Of a DNA stretch of 64,000 bases, positions 8,092 to 16,785 are shown piece after piece. This DNA comes from Vulcanisaeta souniana JCM 11219 (GTDB lineage Archaea > Thermoproteota > Thermoprotei > Thermoproteales > Thermocladiaceae). The stretch is from assembly GCF_026000775.1 (NCBI RefSeq), contig NZ_AP026830.1, positions 1-64,000 of the forward strand, in the 5' to 3' direction. Below the pieces are notes generated by a model, which saw nothing but the letters and a program-made list of their open reading frames with translations, searched no databases and had not been told where the DNA came from. Numbering within the stretch: the first letter of the stretch is position 1; each line of letters starts with the position of its first letter. Both the position numbers and the translations under genes were made by a program.

Positions 8092-9030
8092 TCAGCCTTG
8101 GCATATTGTTCCTAGCATTGGTTCTATTGTTGGTGATGAGCATCCGTAATCAAGTACGTGGGTTGGGAAGTACTGGATTACGTAATATATGGAACCACTG
8201 CCTATGAGGTGGTCCAGGTACCCGCCATACTCCAACTGGAAGATCGTGCAAGCTGGGCACTCTGGGTCTAGGTATTCGATAACAGTCACATTTGCATTTG
8301 AGTTACCAATACCCAAACCGCTCGATGACAGTTCATTAATAAAGGCCACCTGGGTTGAGTTGGCCTTGAATCCATAACCGAGTTCATGGCCTTGGTAGGT
8401 GAATGTAGTTATGTTCCCAGCCTTACTGTAGTTAATTGCATAGAAGACCGATGGCGATGCACCAACTATTACATAAGTTATGTTATTCGCTCTATTAAAG
8501 ACAATGAACAAGGGGGTACCAATATAATTACTCGGTATGTTTGATTCCATGTTTAATTCCATGGCTACAGTACCAAAATTACTCAACGCACTGGTGACGG
8601 TACTAACGAGACTCTGGTCACTCTCACTTACTGCGCAGTTAGCGTAATTGCTGACTAGGTACTGATACTGAGCTATGGGATACACTATATAATAAGTAAT
8701 ATTATTTGTATACTCATATTCATATAAGTAATTATATGCTATCTTATACGTATCATTTATAGCATTCAATGTAGCGTTACCACCATACTTATTATAAATA
8801 CATTCTAAACCAAGCCAATTCTCAACACCCCTCTCAAATGCCAGTGTGATCATTGATGCTTGTGTGGACTGGGAAGACTGCGTTGCTCCCTGGTTGTTAT
8901 TTGATGATGGTACTGTTAGCGTAGATGGCGATTTAAGGACTAGGAAGTAGACTAGTACGCCGACAAGCGCCACTGCAAGTACTACAACGGCTATTAGCAA
9001 TACCCGATTCGTATTTTTGTTGCTCGACAT
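8092..9030 (-). CDS. Membrane-anchored thioredoxin-fold / DsbA-like protein, unusual C-terminus
   Basis: Predicted extracytoplasmic thiol-disulfide protein of 312 aa. An N-terminal anchor (VLLIAVVVLAVALVGVLVYF, 10-29) is followed by an S/T/Q/N-rich linker. A C-terminal DsbA-like segment has EYLDPECPAC with the CxxC pair at 258/261 and the following strand IYYVIQYFPTHVL (281-293), then stops after only about 20 residues, lacking the helical and cis-proline half. A cis-proline-like motif IGTPLF instead occurs earlier, at 170-175, after a strand ITYYIVYPIAQ and helices. So halves are in reversed order, or this is a degenerate domain followed by a truncated one. The start at 9030 is supported by a TATA-like GGTTTTTAATCC about 28 nt upstream; a longer open frame reaches 9204 but would overlap the divergent gene. 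Confidence 0.75.
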   Translation of the reverse strand: MSSNKNTNRVLLIAVVVLAVALVGVLVYFLVLKSPSTLTVPSSNNNQGATQSSQSTQASMITLAFERGVENWLGLECIYNKYGGNATLNAINDTYKIAYNYLYEYEYTNNITYYIVYPIAQYQYLVSNYANCAVSESDQSLVSTVTSALSNFGTVAMELNMESNIPSNYIGTPLFIVFNRANNITYVIVGASPSVFYAINYSKAGNITTFTYQGHELGYGFKANSTQVAFINELSSSGLGIGNSNANVTVIEYLDPECPACTIFQLEYGGYLDHLIGSGSIYYVIQYFPTHVLDYGCSSPTIEPMLGTICQG

Positions 9031-9130
9031 AATCCATTGTTTTTGTATTGATTGGATTAAAAACCTTACTAACAAGTCCCTGGATTCCTTGGGAAAGACA
9101 TAATAAGGGTGATGGTGGTAGTAGTGATTA

Positions 9131-9550
9131 ATGGCTATTAGATTGAGGGTTAAGTTATTATCCAGCATGGGAAGGATCATGATAACGAAGGCGTTGGTGA
9201 CCACGGGTTATGAAACCCGGGAACCGGAGATCCTAATACCGAGGAGTATTGCCGAGGACCTGGACCTACTGCCAAGGCTTCCCAGTGGTTCTGAGGTTAG
9301 GAATTATGTGTTGGCTGATGGTACTGTGACCAGGTTGATATTAGTACTCAATGCCGTGCAGGTCTGGATTATTGAGGACGATAGGGAGGTTGGTGGGGTT
9401 ACGGCTCACGTAACTATTAGTGAACGGGCTGATGAGGCATTACTAAGTGATAAATTGGTTAGTAGGTTGGGTGTTGTTCTGCTGGATATTGGTGAAGGTA
9501 CTTGGTGCTTTAGGGATGAATTAGGCAAAAATGTTAGGAGGAGTTTATAA
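9131..9550 (+). CDS. Aspartic-protease-fold-like conserved hypothetical protein
   Basis: A 139-aa protein (start ATG 9131, or ATG 9167 giving MGRIMITKALV and 127 aa). It resembles the single-domain retropepsin-like families of archaea in layout: strand ALVTTGYE, then ILIPRSIAEDLDLLP, VLADGTVTRLIL and late LLDIGEGTWCFRDELG. However the D-T/S-G catalytic triplet reads TTG here, so peptidase activity is doubtful. Similar short proteins occur in Sulfolobales, from memory. It converges on alaS with a 6-bp overlap. Function unknown. Confidence 0.7.
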   Translation: MAIRLRVKLLSSMGRIMITKALVTTGYETREPEILIPRSIAEDLDLLPRLPSGSEVRNYVLADGTVTRLILVLNAVQVWIIEDDREVGGVTAHVTISERADEALLSDKLVSRLGVVLLDIGEGTWCFRDELGKNVRRSL

Positions 9551-12289
9551 TGATTGTAGTGCAGTTTTTATGGTGTTTATGAATGTGTCGATTGATGGTT
9601 TGCCCTGGGTGAATCCTTGTCCGTAGGTTGTTGAGCCGCCGCCCTTACCATTGACGCCCGAGTTTATCTTAGTCATTAGTTCCCTAATGCTTATGCGCTT
9701 GGCGGTTTCAGGGCTTAGGTATATCATATACTCAGTTCCATTACTTACCCTGTTAATTATCAGTAGTACCGTGTTGGGTCTAGCGCCTAGGTATTCCTTG
9801 GCAAATTCCTGTATGTAATTCTTATCCTCATTCTCATACTCCATGTATGTAAAGCCAATGCCATTTGCCACAACCTCCCTACTTGCTGCATCGGCAATAT
9901 CGCCCTTAACAGCCTTCTTGGTGAGAACCCTTATCCTACTCTTCATCTTGTTTGTTTCCTCAATCAATTCCTTAACGCCCTTAACAGCCTCCTCCCTACT
10001 CTTACCAATTAGTTCTGAAATACTGCTTATTGAGTCCTCAAGTGACTCAATATAATTGAGTGCATGTCTACCCGTGGTGAACATAAACCTAACAACACCC
10101 TCCTGAATCTTCTCAACCTTAACGATCTTAATCATACCAATCTCACCGGTGCTACCCACATGCATGCCGCCACAAGCCTCCACGTCGTATGGATTATCAT
10201 CAGGCCCAACCTGGACAATCCTCAACTTAGCGCCTGGGACTGCACCGCCTTGGTATATGTAGACTCCAAACCTTGACTCAGCATCAGTCCTACCCAACCA
10301 CCTAATAACCACAGGGTAGTTAGAGAGAACCATTTGGTTTGCCAATTCCTCAATCCTCCTAATCTCATCCCTACTGGGCAGTTTGTAGTGAGTAACGTCG
10401 AGTCTACTGAGGGGGACATTCTTCTCAGCACCAGACTGCCAAACATGCCTACCAAGTACACGCCTGATACTTTGGAGAAGTATATGCGTCGCTGTGTGCA
10501 TCCTCATTAGGTCAAGCCTACGGGTAGAATCAATAACGCCCTCAATGGTTTCGCCCTCCATTGGTGGTTCGCCCTCAATGACATGCACAATCACAGGCCC
10601 AACCCTCTGAGCATCGATCACTCTAGCCTCACCCCTACTATGCCTAATAATGCCGTGATCAGCAACCTGCCCACCACTCTCCGGGTAAAAGGCCGTTTGA
10701 TCAAGGACTACGTATTTACCTCTAATTACCCTAAGAACCTTTGCGCTGAATTGAAACAGCCTCATGTTCTCATAGAATAATTCCCTGGTCTGCTGTAGGT
10801 CTTGGACCTCCACGGGATTTACATCCACCTTAGGCTTCTCCTCACCAACCTGCCTCTGATACCTAGCGGCAAGCCTTGAGTAGAAATCATCAGGAACCAC
10901 AACACTCAACCCAAGTCTTGATGTAACCTCACGCACTATCTCCGGTGGTAGACCCTGCGAATCATAGAGCGTCATGAGGTCATCAACCGTGAGCTCCCTC
11001 TTACCCGTCCTCCTCTCCCTATCCCTAACCACTCTATCAATTATACCTGGTGCTTGTCTAAGTAATTCCCTGAACTTCTTCTCCTCAAGATCAACAAGCT
11101 CAATAATCGTCTGCCTCTCCTCATAAACTTCCGGATAATCATCCCTGAGGAATTCAAGCTCCATACTCATTAATTCAGTGAGGGGCATTTCAATGCCAAC
11201 CACGTACATGCTCCTCAGCATCCTCCTAAGCAATAACCTGCCCAGGTAACCGACCCCTGAATTACTTGGTATTGCGCCATCAGCCATCATCCATGATAGA
11301 GTCCTACCATGATCACCAAGCATGTAAAGGGTTTCCTGGGCCTTAAGTATGCTCCTGACCTCATTGACATCCATACCAACCTTACTGGATATATATTCAT
11401 AGGCCTTCTCTATGCTCGTAACCTCGGGATCCAGTTGCCCAAAGTACGTAGCCATGTGCATCAACATTTCATCACTTGGTTTAGGAAGCCCAAGCCTACC
11501 CCTAAGTTTTTCAATAAACGTACCGAATACTGCATCATAGACAGTGGGCTTACCCGTGAGTAGCCAATAGATCCTCTCGAGACCGTAACCAGTGTCCACG
11601 ATCTTCATGGGCATCTCCACATACTTACCATCAACAGTCCTATAATGCATGAAAACCAACGTAGCCACCTCCAGGCCGCCTACAAGAACCTCAAGGCACT
11701 CGCCCGCATTGCCACCGCCCTCCCAGATATTCTCCTTATACGTAATCTCATCATCCCTAAGGCCAAGTTCCCTAGTGAAGAATTCATGCGCATACTCAAC
11801 GGTTTCATCAATCCAGTAAACGTGCTTATCAGGATAGTTAAAGGCATGGTGAGCCATCATCTCAAAACCAGTTAGGTGCCTACCGCTGCGGCCGACCTTG
11901 TCAATGTCCGTAAACCTAATGCTTGGTTGAGAAAGGGTCAGTGGGTTTGCTGGTGGTGGTACGATACCCTCGGTAACCCATGGCTGGAAATCATATATCG
12001 AGGCACCGACTAGGTAAACGTCGGTCCTCCAACGCGCAACCACAGGATACCTCTTAATCCTGGTGTGCCCATGCTTTTCAAAGAAGCCTAGGAACCTCTC
12101 CCTAACATCCCTAATGGACTCAGGCCTGAACTTACCTGGTGGATTGCCTATGAATAGGTATGGCGTGCATGGTTGGTCACCGCAGGTCTCTTGCTCCTTA
12201 TTAAGCGTCCAAAAGTAATGCTTACAGTATGGGCATTGTTTCCTGTAGAATCCCGCCCTATCAAACAGCTTGGTTCTTAATTCCTCCAT
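9545..12289 (-). CDS. alaS: Alanyl-tRNA synthetase (archaeal type)
   Basis: Charges tRNA-Ala with alanine. At 914 aa it is full length for the archaeal form. The N-terminus carries the archaeal cysteine motif CPYCKHYFWT; the class II catalytic core follows (motif 2 region HLTGFEMMAHHAFNY, about 138-152), then the tRNA-binding domain. The editing domain has the zinc-binding set HTATH near 600 and CGGMHVG near 706, and an oligomerisation C-Ala domain ends the protein with GGGSTTYGQGF. The start ATG at 12289 lies about 38 nt after a TATA-like ATATAAAAAG on the minus strand. Confidence 0.98.
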   Translation of the reverse strand: MEELRTKLFDRAGFYRKQCPYCKHYFWTLNKEQETCGDQPCTPYLFIGNPPGKFRPESIRDVRERFLGFFEKHGHTRIKRYPVVARWRTDVYLVGASIYDFQPWVTEGIVPPPANPLTLSQPSIRFTDIDKVGRSGRHLTGFEMMAHHAFNYPDKHVYWIDETVEYAHEFFTRELGLRDDEITYKENIWEGGGNAGECLEVLVGGLEVATLVFMHYRTVDGKYVEMPMKIVDTGYGLERIYWLLTGKPTVYDAVFGTFIEKLRGRLGLPKPSDEMLMHMATYFGQLDPEVTSIEKAYEYISSKVGMDVNEVRSILKAQETLYMLGDHGRTLSWMMADGAIPSNSGVGYLGRLLLRRMLRSMYVVGIEMPLTELMSMELEFLRDDYPEVYEERQTIIELVDLEEKKFRELLRQAPGIIDRVVRDRERRTGKRELTVDDLMTLYDSQGLPPEIVREVTSRLGLSVVVPDDFYSRLAARYQRQVGEEKPKVDVNPVEVQDLQQTRELFYENMRLFQFSAKVLRVIRGKYVVLDQTAFYPESGGQVADHGIIRHSRGEARVIDAQRVGPVIVHVIEGEPPMEGETIEGVIDSTRRLDLMRMHTATHILLQSIRRVLGRHVWQSGAEKNVPLSRLDVTHYKLPSRDEIRRIEELANQMVLSNYPVVIRWLGRTDAESRFGVYIYQGGAVPGAKLRIVQVGPDDNPYDVEACGGMHVGSTGEIGMIKIVKVEKIQEGVVRFMFTTGRHALNYIESLEDSISSISELIGKSREEAVKGVKELIEETNKMKSRIRVLTKKAVKGDIADAASREVVANGIGFTYMEYENEDKNYIQEFAKEYLGARPNTVLLIINRVSNGTEYMIYLSPETAKRISIRELMTKINSGVNGKGGGSTTYGQGFTQGKPSIDTFINTIKTALQSL

Positions 12290-12353
12290 AACTTAACGAT
12301 AATTAAAACCAGGATTCTTTTTATATTTTTGTTTCTGTCGCAATTAAAATTCA

Positions 12354-13265
12354 CTATTTACGCTTTGTCTCAAGGTCGCGGAAGTACTTATACAGGCCAT
12401 CAATGGCCATCTTGAATAGGTGGTAATGGGCCCTCATGCCCCTGAGCCTATCATAAACCCTCCTAAGGTCCTGGTCCCTCTCCACAAGCACCCTCTCGAG
12501 GTCATCAACGCTCAATCCCTCCCTAACAGCCTCCTCAGCAGCCCTACCCCAAGCATCCACCTGCCCAAGGTGCCTATTCAATAAGTCAGTGGCGTTGGGA
12601 ACGAGCAAGTGATGCGTATAGGCTATGTACCTTGGATTCCTGGCAATTAGCTTCTTGATACTGTCAACGTATAGATCAAACCTAAGTGGTTCCATGGTGG
12701 TTGGTATTATGTAATCAAGATCCTTAATGTAAATACCAGCTGCGTCGCCAACAATAAGTATGTTCCAGGGCTCGACAATGAATGACTGGTGATGACTGGC
12801 ATGACCCGGCGTATGCATTACCTCCACGGTAACGTCACCAATCGTAACCCTATCACCATCCCTAGTCTCCCTAGTGTTCCTACTAGGTATCTCAAGCGGT
12901 CTACCGTACAACTCGCCAAGCCAGCCCATGGCCTCCCTGGCAGGCGCCCAGATAATGTCTGGATTAGGCAGTACCTTAGAGCCCCTGGGATGAACGTAAA
13001 CCTCAACGTTTGGGTTTAACATGGTTAATGAGCCGGTTCCGCCATAGTGATCAATGTGTACGTGGGTTATGAATGAATGAGTAACATTACCCGGTAGTCT
13101 CCTCAGGGCGTTCCTCAGGTCATTGCTAGATACTGCTGGTCCTCCCTCAAACACTATAATGCCCCCACCCGTATTTACTGCATACACGGATACTAGGTTA
13201 CTGAATCCACCGGGCTCAAGGTCTATTTGATATACGTTACTCATTATTTCAGTTATCCGCACCAT
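12354..13265 (-). CDS. MBL-fold metallohydrolase
   Basis: Metallo-beta-lactamase-fold hydrolase (303 aa) with a binuclear metal site: HVHIDH near 68-73 (HxHxDH), HTPGH near 152-156 and a GDAAG aspartate near 174; a later THH (about 218) could supply the last histidine. The C-terminal third is helical and charged. The substrate is unknown; this branch includes glyoxalase II-like and other hydrolases. It lies 64 bp upstream of the alaS start on the same strand, and 81 bp downstream of the L10 gene. Confidence 0.88.
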   Translation of the reverse strand: MVRITEIMSNVYQIDLEPGGFSNLVSVYAVNTGGGIIVFEGGPAVSSNDLRNALRRLPGNVTHSFITHVHIDHYGGTGSLTMLNPNVEVYVHPRGSKVLPNPDIIWAPAREAMGWLGELYGRPLEIPSRNTRETRDGDRVTIGDVTVEVMHTPGHASHHQSFIVEPWNILIVGDAAGIYIKDLDYIIPTTMEPLRFDLYVDSIKKLIARNPRYIAYTHHLLVPNATDLLNRHLGQVDAWGRAAEEAVREGLSVDDLERVLVERDQDLRRVYDRLRGMRAHYHLFKMAIDGLYKYFRDLETKRK

Positions 13266-13346
13266 AGTGTATCTTAAATATATAGGTTAATAAGCTATAC
13301 CAAGCTATATATCATTATTAATAACTATTAAGGAAAGACCCTTTGA

Positions 13347-14405
13347 TTAGCCGCCAAATAGGCTTGAAAGTCCTGAGGCGATCTCCTCCTCACTCGGGCC
13401 CTCCTCCTTCTTCTCCTCAGCCTTCTTCTCCTCCGGTTTGGATTCCGCAGCCGCCTGGGTTGCCTCAGTCTTTGTCTGCTGAGCCTGCTGGACAACTTGC
13501 AAACCGAGCTCAGGCGCTTTGGGAGCTATTACCGAGGCAAGGGCGTTTGCCTCTGCTGCAGCCCTACTTATTATGTACTGAGCGGTCTCTGGTGTTACAT
13601 ACCTGGCATTTACGGCTAGGTTTATGGCCTCCATGTGTGCCTTCGCGATGGATACTCTGAGCACCTCCGGTGTTGGGTACGCCGTATTAACAGCTAGATT
13701 GAATGCGCCCCTGGCTGCATCCTCAATCATGGTCCTGTAGGCCTTCGTGTCAATCCTCAGTTCATCCGTGGTTATTACATACTTGCCCTTCATTATTGCA
13801 GCCTTTATGTTCAGTGTCTCGAATATTGGCTTAACATTCAATTTCTTCAGTATCTCAGCGGCATCCTCATTAATCTTATCACCCCTCTTGGCAACCACAG
13901 TATCCTTAACAATCCAAATCTTACCATCCTGGACCTTTATCGGAATCTTCAACTTACCGAACTTACTCATTATTGGGCCTGGGCCCATGTTGGTATTGCC
14001 AGCAGGAGCCACCAAGTCGAATGGCGCCACGTCACCTGGCATTGCCTCCCTCCTAACGCCAGTTCCCCAAATCCACTTAGCCAGTTCAAATGGGTTCTCG
14101 TTGGTGAATACCAGCAGGTTCTCGCCAGTAAATAACTTCTCAATATCCTCACTAACACTACCCATTAATTGCCTAAGCGCTATTAACACTAGGGTATTCT
14201 TAGCCTTAATGACCCTCGCACCCCTCCTCCTAAGCCAGAACCTATACTCCTGGAGAACCCTATTTGATGTTTCGTGGAGGTCTATCACGAATACAGTCTC
14301 ATACTTACTAAATAACTCCTTCAATTCATTAATAATCCTAACCTTCTCCTCCGGATAGGGCTTTGTCCTAACGTATGTGCGCTTAAATACTGGTTGTGAA
14401 GCCAT
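13347..14405 (-). CDS. rpl10: Large-subunit ribosomal protein L10 (uL10, P0)
   Basis: Base of the ribosomal stalk that carries L12 dimers and recruits translation factors. It has the archaeal uL10 body (YPEEKVRIINELKELFSKYE at the start, FWLRRRGARVIKAKNTL), the long insert domain, alanine-rich stalk helices and the acidic C-terminal tail ending ASGLSSLFGG. I choose ATG 14405 (MASQPVF, 352 aa): a TATA-like AAAATTAATTA sits about 34 nt upstream, whereas the ATG at 14429 would be only about 10 nt from it. L10 is separated here from L1 by 2.4 kb, unlike the usual L11-L1-L10 order, and no L12 gene follows. Confidence 0.96.
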   Translation of the reverse strand: MASQPVFKRTYVRTKPYPEEKVRIINELKELFSKYETVFVIDLHETSNRVLQEYRFWLRRRGARVIKAKNTLVLIALRQLMGSVSEDIEKLFTGENLLVFTNENPFELAKWIWGTGVRREAMPGDVAPFDLVAPAGNTNMGPGPIMSKFGKLKIPIKVQDGKIWIVKDTVVAKRGDKINEDAAEILKKLNVKPIFETLNIKAAIMKGKYVITTDELRIDTKAYRTMIEDAARGAFNLAVNTAYPTPEVLRVSIAKAHMEAINLAVNARYVTPETAQYIISRAAAEANALASVIAPKAPELGLQVVQQAQQTKTEATQAAAESKPEEKKAEEKKEEGPSEEEIASGLSSLFGG

Positions 14406-14682
14406 ACTAGCAAGAACCGCCCAATGCATGACTTAATTAATTTTTCTTCCAATGAATAGCATGATAATACGACATACGTAAGTAGGCATTAACATTCACC
14501 AAGCAGCATGCTAGCCCTTAGGTTCAGGGGCAGGTTGAAGTGACATGAAAGGCAGGATAGGCTTGAGATTCACTATAATAAGGCTAGGAGGGCTTGGTAC
14601 GCATACATACCCGTTGAGGCGGAGCATAACCTCGCAGGTAATGGTGATTTAAGGGCTTCAGTGGACTTGGACATGCTGACGG

Positions 14683-14706
14683 CTCCTTGCCCTTCAGGGC
14701 AGGGAG
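14683..14706. repeat. GC-rich hairpin resembling an IS200/IS605 end
   Basis: The core TGCCCTTCAGGGCA (14688-14701) forms a 5-bp stem with a TTCA loop, extended by CCT/GGG pairs. Subterminal hairpins of this kind, with a CCCTGAAGGGC core, are what I expect at ends of IS200/IS605-family elements in crenarchaea. A second copy of the 14-nt core CTGCCCTGAAGGGC lies at 39670-39683 in the opposite orientation. No transposase gene is intact at either place. Confidence 0.4.
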
Positions 14707-14954
14707 TAGGTCGTTATTTTAATTTACCCAACCTAGACCGCCAATAATGGATTAACGTAATTGGTTACATTAATACTGCGACTTCATGGGTTATTTAACT
14801 TGGTTGACTTTACTTAATTCCCGTAATATATAGATTAGCACCACTGACTCTTACGGGTTAGGCTAAGCCCGTCAACTTAACATCATCGTAGTATTATCAA
14901 GACCGGTTAAATGGTAGCGTCACTGATAACCTGGTTGCCCTGTACCGAGGGTTT

Positions 14955-15122
14955 ATGTGGATACCTACTATTAACCACGTAATTAGCGCATTGGGTTTAA
15001 TAACCATAGCCGCAACACCAACAGGCATCGACAATCGGAGGATTGGGCCGATGGACCACTTAATAACAGAACCCTTGCTTTTAATGCTCATTGCCACTTT
15101 AGTTAATTTTATTAGTTCATAA
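14955..15122 (+). pseudogene. Possible remnant of a membrane protein gene
   Basis: A 55-codon frame beginning MWIPTINHVISALG and ending with the hydrophobic LITEPLLLMLIATLVNFISS. The frame stays open upstream to about 14893 without another start codon (YYQDRLNGSVTDNLVALYRG). Codon composition looks coding, but it is too short for a named family and has no promoter. It is most likely a fragment of a decayed gene. Confidence 0.25.
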
Positions 15123-15241
15123 GTGGCAGTGTCTTTCCACCAACGGTATTGAAGGTAATACTTCCATTATTTAATGGCACTGTTTACCTTAGGGTTAGTG
15201 CAACCTAGCATCCTAGGTAAGAGGATTATTAAACGAAATGT

Positions 15242-16228
15242 TCAGAAACGCATAAGTCTCTCTGCGTTTTCATGCGCGATCTTTTCTTTATCCTTATCGC
15301 TTATTGGTAGTTGATTAAGGAATTGGACAGCTTCCTTCATAGATGAGTATGGGTAATCCGTAGAAAACATTATTCTTTCTGCCCCAACGTGCATATAAAG
15401 GTCAAGGAACGCGGGAATAAAGTTGAACCCACTTATCGTGTAGTTTACATTCTCCTTAAGATAAGCGCTAATGGGTTTTTCAAGACCTGTTAGCCTTGGA
15501 GGAAGTACTCTATCGAGTCTCTCCATAAAAAATGAAATTCCCTCTCCTAGGTGGCCTATTATGACCTGGAGTTTAGGATGCCTATCAAAAACTCCGGCAA
15601 GAATCATCCGCAGTACATGAACAGCAGTGTCAATGTGCCAACCAAAACCTGCTGTGGAAAAAATCATCGCGACCTCCTTCCTCAGTCCATTTTCATAGTA
15701 AGCTTCAAAGACAGGGACAGGAGGCATATTTGGGTGCAGATATATAGGAACCCCAAGATCCTCAGCTCCTTGTAACAAGGGCTCAAAAAATGGATCGTCA
15801 AGATACCTACCCTTATAGTTACCACTTATCATCGTGCCTTTAAAATTGTATTGCTTTACTGTCCTTTCAAGTTCGTCAACTGCCTTTTCTGGATCGTCAA
15901 TTGGGAGCGCGGCAAAGGCGGCAAACCTTTCAGGATATTTCATTATTATATCTGCAATGTAGTCATTAACCTCCCTCGAAAAGGCTACGGCTTCTTCAAT
16001 CTCTAATTGTTCCCTTCCTGGAGCTACGAGAGAGAGTACTTGCAGATCTACCCCTGCTTCGTTCATTTCAGAAATCCTAAGGGTCTCAATATCTAGTAGC
16101 CTCCTCTTAACACCAGGATCTTGAGCATAGCTAAATGAGGGGGGTACCATCTTGTATTTTTTAGTAATTTTATCTGGAACGGAAAAGTGCTCCTCAAGAG
16201 CGATAATTTTCTTAAAGTTGTTCCTCAC
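15242..16228 (-). CDS. Amidohydrolase-2 family decarboxylase/hydrolase (ACMSD / gamma-resorcylate decarboxylase type)
   Basis: Metal-dependent TIM-barrel enzyme (328 aa). Motifs of the ACMSD/2,6-dihydroxybenzoate decarboxylase branch: ALEEHF at 10-15 (metal ligands E and H), YLHPNMPP near 173, GHLGEGISFFMERLD near 227-241 and FSTDYPY near 291-297 with the conserved aspartate. Members decarboxylate or hydrate aromatic acids; the exact substrate is unknown. GTG start at 16228, with a TATA-like CTTTTTAAAT about 29 nt upstream, so it has its own leaderless promoter. Codons favour AGA, GAA, AAA and CTT, in contrast to AGG, GAG and AAG in the flanking ribosomal genes, which points to recent acquisition. 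It splits L1 from L10. Confidence 0.88.
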   Translation of the reverse strand: MRNNFKKIIALEEHFSVPDKITKKYKMVPPSFSYAQDPGVKRRLLDIETLRISEMNEAGVDLQVLSLVAPGREQLEIEEAVAFSREVNDYIADIIMKYPERFAAFAALPIDDPEKAVDELERTVKQYNFKGTMISGNYKGRYLDDPFFEPLLQGAEDLGVPIYLHPNMPPVPVFEAYYENGLRKEVAMIFSTAGFGWHIDTAVHVLRMILAGVFDRHPKLQVIIGHLGEGISFFMERLDRVLPPRLTGLEKPISAYLKENVNYTISGFNFIPAFLDLYMHVGAERIMFSTDYPYSSMKEAVQFLNQLPISDKDKEKIAHENAERLMRF

Positions 16229-16785
16229 AAATCTTTACAAACCGTTCTTGCATTTAAAAAGCCTCCTACTGCTAGGGAGTTATTATTTGAAATAAGACAA
16301 TTAGGAACTCCAACATATAATTACCGAAACTTGGCAAACTCTAAGGATTGTAAGGGAACTGGATAATGAGGTTCATAAGTACCACAATGCTCAGCAAACT
16401 CCATTAAGCCAGAAGGGTTCCAACATGATTAAGGCTTAGGAGCCATGCTTGATGCGTTGAAGCCATGGATATTAAATAACATGGAACGAAAATGGGTATT
16501 ACACCATTAACTTGGCTAAGGGAATAATCAATGCCACCACTGATTAAGAATCTCGTTCTCAAGAAATTAAGTAAATTAAAGAAAAATAGTGAGAATGGTG
16601 CCGAAATATTTTTGGGTGATCTATAAGGCCGTGATGGTATTCAACCCAAGTACCCACAAAAGGGAGTCAGATGGGAAGGACCAATTCGCCCAATAAAGGC
16701 ATACGATATAATTCAATAGTATGATAACTACATGACATAACTATGAACGCGGGAAACCGAGTTTGAACTTAGTCATAAATTTTAA
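16229..16785. other. Gene-free stretch upstream of the amidohydrolase
   Basis: 557 bp between the amidohydrolase and L1. It contains the amidohydrolase promoter (TATA-like element at about 16252-16261). The only open frame worth noting is a 31-codon frame at 16531-16626, plus strand (MPPLIKNLVLKKLSKLKK...), with no promoter or ribosome-binding site. I see no RNA gene and no long repeat; the DNA looks decayed. Confidence 0.5.

Larger units (their letters stand above)
14430..15241. other. Decayed intergenic region inside the ribosomal gene block
   Basis: About 810 bp without an intact gene between L10 and the amidohydrolase. It holds a short open frame without a good start (about 14588-14745, plus strand, RAWYAYIPVEAEHNLAG...), a GC-rich hairpin at 14683-14706, an imperfect hairpin at 14852-14871 and a hydrophobic reading frame at 14955-15122. 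The mix looks like remnants of several genes or a mobile element; none can be named with confidence. Confidence 0.5.

Noticed and set aside
9031-9204. Longer start for the DsbA-like gene
   Set aside because: It would place about 58 residues, some histidine-rich, before the clear membrane anchor, overlap the divergent gene at 9131 and ignore the TATA box 28 nt before ATG 9030.
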